NCBI GenBank assembly: GCA_964035545.1
Contig: OZ037765.1
Location: 14,504,698-14,568,697, forward strand
Reading direction: 5' to 3'
From: Bugula neritina
Lineage: Eukaryota; Bryozoa; Gymnolaemata; Cheilostomatida; Bugulidae
DNA: 64,000 bases
This document shows, piece after piece, positions 11,201-21,300 of the stretch; position 1 is the stretch's first letter; each line of letters opens with the position of its first letter. Both the position numbers and the translations under genes were made by a program. Under the pieces are notes generated by a model. That model ran no database searches, was not told where the DNA came from, and saw nothing but the letters and a program-made list of their open reading frames with translations.

Positions 11201-12596
11201 TCTTTCTTCCAGACCAAAACGACCGGTGAGCTCCATGCGCTATGGGCTGGCTCTATAAGGCCGCGGTCCAGAAGATCTCGAACTTGTCAGCTGACCTCCT
11301 TTTCTTTCTCCGGCCCCAACCTGCGTGTGGGTTGCCGAATAGGAACTGTCCCTGCAGCCAGCAGCATCTCGTGTCTGACAGCTCGTGTCAGTCCCACGTC
11401 ATGGTCTCCGCTGCTGAACACATCACCATATTCGCATAGCAACTTTGCCACAGCCTGGCGTTCCTTGTTGCTCGCTCAGCGGTCACAGGCCATCTCATAC
11501 AACGCCTGGATGTGTTTTGGGACAGTCCCCCGCCTTTTTGGCAGGCGCTGTTGGGGACCCTCCATCGTCGTCCCCAACGACGGTCTTACGTCTTCTTCTT
11601 GGACAGAGTGGAAACGGCCCAACATAGACCCTGCCGGTAGCTTTACCGGCTCCGTAAAAGGTTGACACACTGCACTAAGATCTCTCCTCGCACAGTCAGT
11701 TAATTTAGGCTGCTGGCGAGTTGGATTCTATCGTGTGCACTTTCCACCACCCCTAGTCCGGAGATCTGGCTACTGTTCACTCTGCAGTGAATAGTAGCCC
11801 GGGAGCGGCCCGGTATTGTACAGTTCCGTACTACCTGCAAGCCTTCCACTAGAGGACGGCCGAACTTGTCGACACAGGCTAGTTCTCGCCCGGACATCAT
11901 CATTGCAGACTTACTGAAGTCGATGTGACATCAGTGCCGTTTCAGAAACGGCATCCCGGGGATAGCATCCTCTTTGAGCTGACTGACGATAAACGTCTCT
12001 TGGATAGCTTGATCTCGGACGCGTCCCGACAGCTCAATTATACCATAGAAGGGAATGCATGACCCGTCTGCCAGGGTGCCATACTCCCTGTCGTATGGTT
12101 CCATCTCGTTCCGGACCCTAGCGCTGAGGGTGTCAAAGAGTTGGCGATTTATGAGGTTCGTGGTGCAGTCCAAATCGAGCAGGAAGGTAACAGCTTTACC
12201 TGCTATCTTGCCGGGTAAGAAATAGCTGTTCCCATGGGGCTGCACCTGTACTCTCTCTTTGTGCCGTACTCTTGCAGGGAGCACCTCTCTCGCTTTAGGT
12301 CGGGGAGTTAGTGGTTTGGGACGGTTATAGGGTGACCTCGGAGGAGGGGGGTAGGTTTCCTGGCGCCTGTACTGGCCCCATTCCAATTCATGGGCCAGTA
12401 GCCCGTCGAATCTATTGTGGAGTGGCATAGAGAAGGTAACAGCGGGGCGGAACCCCTTACCTGTCCGTCGTGTCTTCTGCCACTCCTGATTGTTAGCACG
12501 TGATACCCGTCTGGGTGACCTATGTTTCTTAATCCCTGGGGGACTCATCGCCGGCCCGCAGGAGGCGGGAACATCTGCGGGCCGCGGTAGTTTAAT
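8280..12596 (-). pseudogene. Element 1 pol: protease, RT, RNase H, integrase (broken)
   Basis: The pol frame is -1 relative to gag and overlaps its end. Protease (around 12100-12200) keeps the TTN...F...ADGSCIPFYG framework, but the catalytic DTG reads DLD. The palm of RT with YLDDVIV, the RNase H acidic residues and the integrase HHCC finger lie in a 520-codon open stretch at 9420-10982. Integrase continues in another frame from about 9400 to 8872; its second catalytic aspartate (TDQG in the sister element) reads SNQG, while the NGVVERNN glutamate is kept. The GPY/F-type module (WPYVVVEAMPNHTY) is at 8613-8861, and a basic RTRQPP tail near 8300. Stops occur at 11931, 11700 and 11476 among others. 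Frameshifts occur near 11680, 11170 and 9425. It cannot be active. Confidence 0.9.
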
Positions 12597-13489
12597 CCCG
12601 GAGCAAGAAGAGGGCAATATCTACAGAAATGTCCTTGGTTTCCACATTCCCAGCAAAAACTGACTGCCTCCCCCGGTGGCAACGCTAGCGGCCGTGGAGG
12701 CTCGCAGGCGGTACCTACTGGAGTTTTGTGTGTCAGTGCCGTCACCAGTTTAGCCAACATGTCGGTCAATTGGGCGACCTTCGATGCGGCTGTTAACTGT
12801 CCCACGGCAGCGGCCGCGGGGCCTTTGTCTCTAGATCAGCTGGAGCGACTGTGGATTCTACTTCCACCTGGTGGGAAACCCCCGCGGTTCCTATGCATCT
12901 GGTTTGCCAGAAAATAGGCTTCCCCTTCTGCGAGGGCGCCTTCGACTGTGGTAACTCCCCTAGCTAGAAATTGATGGTGGAGTCCTAAGTCGTTGACAAA
13001 TTGTACAAAGGCATCAAAAGTATACCGTTCACGGTTAGCTTGAGGCAGATCGCTGTATGCAATCTGTGCTAGCTTCATCACCATGGCGGCATGTTCTTGT
13101 AGCGGGGTGTGAGGATCACGCTGCAGCCTTTGTAGTCGGGCGCGGGCGTCTATGGCGGAGATGCCAAAACGGGCCCGCAGAGAAGCAAAGATACTGTCGA
13201 TGTCCGGTCCTAACCCATAGGGCTTGGCCTTATCTATCAACGACATTCTAAGCTTCAGCAGGGCCACCCTAAGTGGCCATTGGGTGATGTCCATCACATC
13301 ACTAAACTCCTATATGAATTGTTCCACTTCTTCTTCACCCGTGAAAGTTGGTGCCTTTAACCGGTATCGATCCTCATTCAGCTCCCTCGGAGCTCTTCGC
13401 TCTTCTACTACAGGATTCACAGGAACAACATTATCTCCACGCTCACCTTCTATCGGCTGTGGTGGTGTTCCAGCATCGTCAGTCTCCAT
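12545..13489 (-). pseudogene. Element 1 gag (broken by two stops)
   Basis: ATG at 13487-13489 follows the primer site by about 20 bp. The single frame holds a capsid-like region (VEQFI...EFSDV, LRARFG, DARARLQRLQRD, EHAAMVMKLAQ) that matches the gag of the element at 17424 residue by residue in long stretches. Near the C terminus is one zinc knuckle, CWECGNQGHFCRYC (C-x2-C-x4-H-x4-C). In-frame stops occur at 13310-13312 (TAG) and 12836-12838 (TGA). The natural end is TGA at 12545-12547. Confidence 0.88.
12553..12596 (-). promoter_or_regulatory. Gag-pol -1 frameshift region of element 1 (slippery site degraded)
   Basis: In gag frame the minus strand reads A UUA AAC (12590-12596), one base off the canonical U UUA AAC. 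A 6-nt spacer (12584-12589) leads to a perfect 9-bp GC-only-but-one stem GGCCCGCAG / CTGCGGGCC (12575-12583 with 12553-12561) and a 13-nt loop. The pol frame is -1 relative to gag and is open through the site. Function in this copy is doubtful because of the changed first base. Confidence 0.6.
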
Positions 13490-13507
13490 CGTTGATATAC
13501 ACAGCTT

Positions 13508-13525
13508 ATCCCACCGCTGCCACCA
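13508..13525 (-). other. Primer binding site, tRNA-Leu type (element 1)
   Basis: On the minus strand TGGTGGCAGCGGTGGGAT starts one base after the 5' LTR. It is complementary to the 3' end of animal cytosolic tRNA-Leu including CCA (from memory of that tRNA). The same site occurs in the element at 16802. Confidence 0.85.
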
Positions 13526-13526
13526 C

Positions 13527-13890
13527 TGTTATCTTTTTCAGTATTGTGGGTTTAGTGTGCAATCAAGTTACTTCATAACACGTAATCTAAATCAACTCCA
13601 CAAGTGTGGTTCAGGTTACAATAATATATTTATACAATAATACACAATCCAACTAAATCTATAAAACACATTAACAACTACTCAGCACAGTGTTTACAGT
13701 TTGCTAGTTTACTCCTAACTAACTGTTACGCGGAAAGTCACAGTTCCTAATTATAGTTCATGATTCCTATTGGCGGATTGCTGTCTCGGGTCATCTTCGT
13801 AATACACTTAGTGACCCCGTGCTGAACTTAAAAGGGAATTAACATTTCCCCCTCCTTCGTTATGATCGTAGCTCCACGAGCCACCACACC
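13527..13890 (-). repeat. 5' LTR of element 1
   Basis: Direct repeat of 6335-6698, adjoining the primer binding site. On the outer side ATTA (13891-13894) duplicates 6331-6334. Confidence 0.9.
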
Positions 13891-13896
13891 ATTACA

Positions 13897-15562
13897 ATAT
13901 GTTAATTATATAGCTAAAGTATATGCTATCAGTTTGTAACATTTATGTAACAGACCTGAAGGCTAGTAAGCACTCAACTCCAATGATATACCACATTAGT
14001 AGCAGAAGTAAAAATATCTAGCATGTCTAAAAGAAATACTTTGCTAAACTTGAGAAGCTCTCCGCATAATGGTAATTAACACAGCTCTATACTTATAGAA
14101 TCTAGTCAAATTTCAATACATTGTAATTATATATTACCATATACTTCGAAACACAGCAGGAGCTTCATTTTAAAAGTTAACACACTTGTTTATGCATACA
14201 GCTGTAAAGCCTATTAGTAGTAGCTTTCAATGTTTTCTGTATATTTTATATTTATGTTTTGTAGTGTACATACATTGCTCCTAACTCGCTTCAATATAAT
14301 ATACAGTGTGAACAATACCACGTTTTGATTGTGCCAGAACAGGGCTATTAAAAAGTGGTAAAATCCGTGTAGGTCAGGACTATATGAAAATCACCAACTG
14401 CAAAATTGTTTTGTGTGCATGTCATATTTTTATGGCGCTTTTGCTTTCACCTTATAAACATATACATGCACAACACTTGGTCATGCAAATTATTTAAAAT
14501 TTTAAATGTACATCATGCATATTCTGGAGGTAGATGAAGTAATGGAGAAATTGAGAAAAGCCTGTGTTCTAAATTGAAAATGTAACAGAGGATATTATGT
14601 TCTCGCACAAAGTTCAACTTGTTCCCCAAACTTAATAATGAAGTTAAAGAGCTTGGGCTATCTCAATATTCTGAGCATATAACATATTTTAACTTTGAAC
14701 TGTGGCCATGGATTTATTTGCAATGCCCTTGGCTAAATTTACACATTTTTCATATGCTTTAATAGAAAATATCAATTTTTTCATCTTCTGTTTTTCACTG
14801 ACAAGGAAGCAAACTGTATAAAATGCTTTAGGTTTCTATAAAAAAAGTTATATTATAATTTGTTCTAGCCTTATGCCAATCGGTCATGCATATTTAGTAA
14901 ATCAGCAAGTAAGAACTGGCAGATACTACTGCTTAATTGCATTATTGACTGCAGAGCATAAACGTTTCCAAACAGCTTAGCCAACAAATGTTCGTAATAA
15001 TACAATATTGTCACATAATTACAACTTTTGTAACTAGTTGTCAGACAAAAGGTTCACTTATGTTATGATGGTATAATGCTGTATGCTATGGTGCAATGGG
15101 TGTTGAAATAAAGTTTTACCAAGAGTATATTTGCAGACTTACAATTTTCAATTTTGGAGAAAGTAAATTAGCTTTTTAATAAATAAATTTCAGTTCTACC
15201 AACATAAAGTATAAAAAAGCAACACAAAAAACATAAATTGCACGACTTTAATTAAAAGCTATAATTATATACATTTTGCACTTGAACACATAAGCTGATA
15301 TTTTTGCTACATAGAGGGGAGTGATCCTATAGTGTTTGTCTTTTACCTCTTCATGATACAATTTTTGATGACAGAGACAATGTTTGCATCTTTCTAACTT
15401 TGTGGCACCTGCTCCCATTTCAGATGTCAACCACCAACTCACCATGTTTATGTCAAGTTTAGTGAAATTAGAACTGTTGCACTTTCAGTTTTTGACAACA
15501 AAACATAGCAGGCAACATAATTTTATATATTAGTCTTACACTTGAAAGTTTTGCAGTTATAT
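13897..15562. other. AT-rich gene-free stretch
   Basis: Starts with the ATAT flank of the family B LTR. No coding, RNA gene or element end is recognised on either strand. Confidence 0.45.
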
Positions 15563-16042
15563 TGTTTTAGTTTTGTGGACTACTACAGGTGTGGTTTTTT
15601 GTGGGCTTGACTGCTAGTTCATTGTCTGACTAAGAGGTTAACTAAGAGAACTGAGGAGTGGTTACATTTAGATGAACAATTGTATTTACATTGTCTAATT
15701 ACAAAAAGCAAGGTGCATAAAGTTAAAAGAGCACATATGAGATCAAAATACAAGAGTGGTTAGTTTAGCTCTACGTCAGGAATGAGACTGCATGGGCGCC
15801 GAAAGGTACTTCTTATAAAGGGGAAGTATTATTTGATTGGCTGCTGGGTTCAGGTGGTGGGGACCGCAGCGGCTGGTGCGGCATCCTGCGTCATCACCGC
15901 AGAAGTGCGACATTATGAAATGCTAGCTTTAGCGTAGTGAATAGAGTTTACATACCTTGGACCATAATACAGTTATGCTCTCTATACAAGTGTCTGTATA
16001 CCTAATGGTTGGAAAGCAACACTCGCTCCCACGGCCATTACA
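15563..16042 (-). mobile_element. Solo LTR, 480 bp, with ATAT duplication
   Basis: Minus-strand start TGTAATGGCC and end CCACAAAACTAAAACA; the end is homologous in layout to family B (CCAACAAGTTTACTACA). ATAT flanks both sides (15559-15562 and 16043-16046). A GC-rich block and a CTTATAAAGGGG-type TATA segment (plus strand near 15812-15824) sit inside. Confidence 0.8.
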
Positions 16043-16801
16043 ATATCACTTCTGATATGAAACATCATTATTTACAACAGTACACTCTGTCACATGTAAT
16101 TATCAGTGTCTATGAATAGATTTGCCAGTCTGTAAAATAGGTTTTTTGAACAGCATAATATAATAAATATTGCAAAGAGGATATATTTTGACACTGAAGT
16201 ATATGAAGGTAATTAGTTTATTGGAATAAATTTAATTCCTTTCACACCTTTTTGATGTTATATTTGCTGTTTGCAGATTTTACTTTTCAAACAACTATCT
16301 AAACTGCTGTGTGCCTTCAAATCTGAAAAATGACATTGGTCACTGTAGAATATCAAGTATGGAGAGCATACAGCTAGCTGTGTAGAACCATTGACTTCAT
16401 TAAAACCAAATAGTCTAGAAGTAACCTCCCAATAAGTGCTCAAAAAATTAATTTATTACATTTTGCTAGCTGGTCACTCAAAAAAATGTTGCTTTTACAT
16501 CAAAATTTTGTGCTGATTCTGAATTTTCTCTAGGATTTTATTTCTACCCAAACTCAAGTTAACGCAAAAAAATTGACACCTTGGATTGGTAATAAAAAGA
16601 AATGTAGATTGTGTGAAATAGTATTCAATTTTACCAATTGCTCTCTTGAAGAAATTTTTTTTTACTGAAATACAAAAACTTATTGCCTCTTGCCTAAATA
16701 TCTATCTTGATACTGAATTTAAAGACTGCAAGACACTACGATCTCAAATTAAAACCAAATTATTGATATAAACATATAATGTTGGTTATGAATTGACATA
16801 A
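16043..16801. other. AT-rich gene-free stretch
   Basis: Between two LTR insertions; nothing recognised. Confidence 0.45.
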
Positions 16802-17373
16802 TGTAATGGATTCTCATTCTCTATTGTTCTGAAATAACTGCGTGCATCAGTACTATAAATACTGTTGCGTATCATTCTTAATGCTGTAATTATAGTTAAG
16901 TAAGCTAGCTTGCTAATGCCTAAGTATGGTGATTACTGTTAAGCTTTCAGCATAATGTAATTTTACTGAAATACGCATTCTGAAGTTATGTAATATCTCT
17001 TTTACTAATGGTGCTTTTTTTTTACTAATGTTGCTTTCTTTTGTGTGTGTCCTTGGTTGCTGAGATCGGCACTTCGGTCTTCCGAAATGCCGATGTACCG
17101 AAAATCGACGTTTCGGCATTTCGGAGTCCGAAATGCCGATATTCAGCATTTCGGAACCCCGATCTCGGCAACAAAGGAATGTCTTTGTCTCGCTTGTATA
17201 TAAAAGCCAGCGAGTTCCAGTGTAGTTCAGACTACTACTGGAGCTCGCTGGTAGTAGGGCCCTAAGCTGTATCTGATACAATAAAGGTTATTTTCATTTG
17301 TACTCAAATACTTGGCTTATTCTTTCTAGAGCATGTAGGCACTAGTTGCATTCAGAACCCACAGTTCACTACA
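16802..17373 (+). repeat. 5' LTR of element 2
   Basis: TGTAATGG start, ACTACA end, 572 bp. TATA box TATATAAAAG at 17197-17206 and polyadenylation signal AATAAA at 17280-17285. Upstream of the TATA box (about 17055-17172) is an imperfect palindrome rich in CCGAAATGCCGA and CGGCATTTCGG, bounded by GTTGCTGAGATCGG and CCGATCTCGGCAAC. Confidence 0.97.
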
Positions 17374-17374
17374 T

Positions 17375-17393
17375 TGGTGGCAGCGGTGGGATT
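17375..17393 (+). other. Primer binding site, tRNA-Leu type (element 2)
   Basis: TGGTGGCAGCGGTGGGATT begins two bases after the LTR and is complementary over 19 nt to the CCA end of animal cytosolic tRNA-Leu (from memory of that tRNA). Confidence 0.88.
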
Positions 17394-17423
17394 TACGAAT
17401 AACTAGTTGCCGAGCGGCACACA

Positions 17424-18329
17424 ATGGCCCCAGGGGACTCAGCCCCTGAGGCAGCGGGAACACCAGCCCTCACTGTTGAGGCGTTGGTCGCAGCCCTCCA
17501 GGGATTGCGAGGGCAAAGTCAGGCATCACCTGGTGACAGGTATCGCCTCCAGCCCCCAAATTTCGGAGGAGAAGGAGACGTAGAACAGTTCATCAGGGAG
17601 TTCGAGGACGTGGCCACCATCGCTGAATGGCCAGTGCGAGTGCGCGTCCTCCAACTTCGGGCCTGTCTGACAGGCCGGGCCAAGAGCTTCGCTCTTGGGC
17701 CTGATGAAGAGCACATTATGCGGACTCTCAGAGCCCAGTTCGGCCCAACAGCCGAAGAAGCAGCTGATCGTTTGCAGAGGATGAGGAGGGACAGGAGGAC
17801 TCCTCTGGAAGACCACGCAAACGAGGTAGGGCGCCTGGCTCAGGTTGCTTTCGGTCACGCCACTGGCAATGACCGGAAGCGCCTCGTTTACAACGCTTTC
17901 TTCCGGAGCGTGAATCACCCGGACCTGCAGCGATACTGGCTGGCCGCCAAGGTCAGCAGTATAGAAGAAGCGCTGGAAATGGGGAAGGCTTACTTCCAGG
18001 TGGAAGAGCCTAGGCGACCGAGCTATATAGCCCGCCAAGTGGTCGAAGAGGATGAGGTGACCACCCGACTTCCAACCCCACAGGTAGCAGCAGCTGCAAC
18101 TAAATCACCCGAGCAGACGCAGCTCACCATGTTGATGGACATGGTGAAAGGCCTGCAGGCTACGGTGACAAAGTTGCAGAAAGACCAGGCGGATAGGCGG
18201 GCTCCCTGATTGCGGGACGACCCTGTCCGCCCATCTCTGCTAACCTGTTGGGGGTGCGGGGCGCAAGGGCACATGAGGAGGCACTGCCCTAGAGGCCAAG
18301 GACCTTTAAACACCCAAGGCTCACGGTAA
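17424..18329 (+). pseudogene. Element 2 gag with one nonsense codon
   Basis: ATG at 17424 follows the primer site by 30 bp. The protein has an alanine/proline-rich N terminus, then a capsid-like region (FGGEGDVEQFIREFEDV, LRACLTGRAKSFALG, LRAQFG, DRLQRMRRD, DHANEVGRLAQVAFG) and a C-terminal coiled-coil-like part. TGA at 18207-18209 interrupts the frame. The same frame then continues into a zinc knuckle CWGCGAQGHMRRHC (C-x2-C-x4-H-x4-C) and ends at TAA 18327-18329, just past the frameshift heptamer. The stop before the knuckle means this copy cannot make full Gag or Gag-Pol without readthrough. Confidence 0.93.
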
Positions 18330-18348
18330 CTTCCGCCAACCGTGGGCC
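18305..18348 (+). promoter_or_regulatory. Canonical -1 programmed ribosomal frameshift signal at gag/pol
   Basis: TTTAAAC at 18305-18311 is phased U UUA AAC in the gag frame, the classic X XXY YYZ heptamer. A 6-nt spacer (18312-18317) precedes a 10-bp stem: GGCTCACGGT at 18318-18327 pairs with ACCGTGGGCC at 18339-18348 with one U-G wobble, around an 11-nt loop. The gag stop (18327-18329) lies in the stem. The pol frame is exactly -1 from gag and open from before the site for more than 900 nt. Confidence 0.82.
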
Positions 18349-21300
18349 TCACGCCAATCCCATCCGGGATAGAACTCAGAGAGGAGAAGAAGAGACCTCC
18401 ACAGGGTCTGCCGATACCGAGTGGCAGAGACCACGGAGATCTCGGAGACCGCAAGGTCTACCTGATCCTCCGGCCGTGCCACTCGAGACCCGGATGCAGC
18501 TAGAAGAAGCGGGATGGCAGGCACCTCGGAGATCTCGGAGACCGCAAGGTCTACCTGATCCTCCGGCCTGGCCACTCCACAACCGGTTCGCGGGGTTACC
18601 CGAGGAGGTTGTGGAGGAGGATTCAGCTTACTCGCAAGAGTACCCCAAGCTACCCTCCCGACCTCAGAAAGCCCCCGTTGTCTCTAAGACGAAGAGGAGG
18701 CCCGCTGTGCGGACCCAAGTTGTGTCTCCCCCAGAGACCGACCGCTCCAGGAGCACCCAGCCGTATGGAAGCAGCTACTTCCTGCCCGGAAAGATTTCGG
18801 GTAAAGCTGCCACATTCCTACTGGATACTGGGTGCACTACAAACCTGCTGAGTAGGCGTCTCTTTGACACCCTTGGTGCCCGAGAGCGGGCGAGCCTCGA
18901 GCCGTATGAAGGTGCGCATGGTACGTTGGCGGACGGATCATGCATTCCTTTCTACGGCGTCATTTCACTGCCTGGACGCGTCTGTGATCAAGCAATTCAT
19001 GAGACGTTCATAGTCAGCCAGCTGAAGGAGGACGCCATACTGGGAATGCCGTTTCTGGAGAAACACCAGTGTCACATGGATTTCCAGAAATCAGTGGTGG
19101 TGATGGCTGGGAAGGAACTTGTCTGCGTTGACAAGTTTGGCAGGCCCTTGGTGGGCGGAGTCCAGGTAGTGCGGGACTGCACGGTTCCGGGGAGATCCCA
19201 GGCGACTCTCCGCTGCAGAGTCAACTGCAAGGGGATTGCCGGCCTGGGGGTGGTTGAGGGAACGCACGGAGCGATCTGACTAGCAAACAGCCTGAATTGG
19301 CTAGATTGTCGGCAGGAGCTCCTCGTGCAGTGCATCAACCCCTTCACGGAACCTGTCCGATTATCGGCCCGAGCGCTGGTGGGGAAGTACCACTCCATCC
19401 AGGAAGCGGATGTGGGTCCGGCACTGGAGACAGTGGCCGACATCCAGGGAAACCCCCCTCACACCAGACGAGGAGCAGTCCCGGAGCATATGGCTGACCT
19501 GTATGGTGGAGCGTGTGGAAACTGTACAAGTAGTACTGAACGCCAAGTACTGGCTCAACTACTTGCGTAGTACAGTGATGTCTTCAGTCGTGGCGATGGA
19601 GACATGGGGCTGACCAAGGTCATCTCCCACGAGATACCCCTGGCAGCCGGCACCACTCCTATCAGGCAGCCTACCCGGCGTCTAGGCCCGGAAAAGGAGA
19701 AGGAGGTGAGCCGACAGGTACAGGATCTTCTCGACCGGGATCTGATGAAGCCTGCCCACGGTGCGTGCAGCTCTCCAGTAGTCCTGGTCAAGAAGAAGGA
19801 TGGTAGCTGGAGATTCTGCGTGGACTACCGCAGACTCAACAGCGTTACCATCCAGGACGCCTACCCTCTCCCACGGATAGATGAGTCTCTAGATGCCCTC
19901 GCGGGTAGCAAGTACTTCAGTACTTTGGATCTGCTTAGCGGGTACTGGCAAGTACCCCTCAGTCCTGATGCCCAGGATAAGGCAGCGTTCATCACTCGCG
20001 ACGGGCTCTGGAAGTAGAAAGTACTGCCATTTGGACTAACGTCCGCCCCGGCAACTTTCCAACGGCTCATGGAGCAGGTCCTCAGTCGGTTACACTGGAA
20101 GACCCTCCTCATCTATCTGGACGACGTCATTGTCATCTCCCCAGACTTTTCGACTCATGTCAGTCGTCTGCGGGAGGTCTTTGATCGTCTCCGGGCAGCT
20201 GGACTGAAGCTGAAGCCCCCCAAGTGTACACTCCTGCAGCCGGAAGTCACGTACCTGGGCCATGTGGTGGGCCGTGATGAGGTCGCTACCGACCCGGAGA
20301 AGGTACAGGCTGTGAAGGAGTGGGCTGTCCCCCGTGACCTCCCTGAGTTGCGCGCATTCCTGGGCCTAGTAGGGTACTACCGGCAGTACATACCTGGCTT
20401 CGCAGGAGTGGCCCAGCCGTTAAATCGGCTGACCGCAAAGGGGGTCCGGTGGCAGTGGATGCAGGAGGAGCAGCAGGCATTCGACCACCTCAAGCAGCGG
20501 CTAATGGAGGCGCCAATTCTGGCGTATCCTGATCCAGCCCAGGAGTACATCCTGGACACCGACGCCAGCGACCACAGCGTGGGAGCTGTCCTGTTTCAAG
20601 TCCAGGGTGGAAGTGAGGTGGTCGTGGCTTACTACAGCAAGACTCTCGCGGCCGCCGAAAAGAACTACTGCACCACTAGGAAGGAACTCCTAGCAGTAGT
20701 CAAGGCGGTCAAGCACTTTCGGCCATATCTGTATGGGAGAATGTTCCGTTTGCGAACAGACCATGCATCACTAATATGGCTGTGTAAACGTGCGGAGCCC
20801 TCGAGCCAGGTAGCTCGTTGGCTAGAAATTCTTGCCGAGTTCTCTTACCGGATAGAGCACCGTGCTGGCCGGAAGCACGGGAACGCCGACGGCATGAGCC
20901 GCCGGCCGGTAGAGGACTGTAAGCAATGCCTACACATTGAGAAGCGGGACGGGGGACCCGTTCGCCTTGACGTGGAAACAGAGTTAGGGGAGGGCGCCGT
21001 CTATCGGTGGGAGCACGGCCATCTTCGGACCGAAACCCACTCAGACGACGTCCAGGCGCTCCACGCCAACCCCACTCTGTACCAGAATGTCAAGGAGCTG
21101 TGCCGACTCCAGGAGACGCTACCCGGCGCAGTAGCGGACATTTTCCGGGCCAAGAAAGAGGGCCGACGACCTAGCGAGGAACAGCAGCGGCAGGGAGACG
21201 TTGAGTTCCAACTCTTCTGTCGTCGCTGGGATGCCCTCAAGGTCAGTCCTGATGGCCTCCTGATGATAACGTTAGCAGCAGACAACCGTCAGCAGGAGAG

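Larger units (their letters stand above)
6335..13890 (-). mobile_element. Full-length decayed Ty3/gypsy LTR retrotransposon (element 1)
   Basis: Two 364-bp direct repeats (6335-6698 and 13527-13890) bound gag and pol in the order gag, protease, RT, RNase H, integrase on the minus strand. The order with integrase last defines Ty3/gypsy. The target duplication is ATTA (6331-6334 and 13891-13894). The insertion falls 3 bp inside the end of the family B LTR, so removing the element restores that LTR terminus. The LTRs differ at about 20 sites (~5.5%), which marks it as clearly older than the element at 16802. Both stop codons and 1-bp frameshifts have accumulated, and two enzyme active sites are altered. 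The internal region is visibly more GC-rich than the host sequence. Confidence 0.93.

Noticed and set aside
8293-13640. Plus-strand ORFs of 60-150 codons across element 1
   Set aside because: Shadows of the minus-strand gag and pol; their sequences have no motifs.
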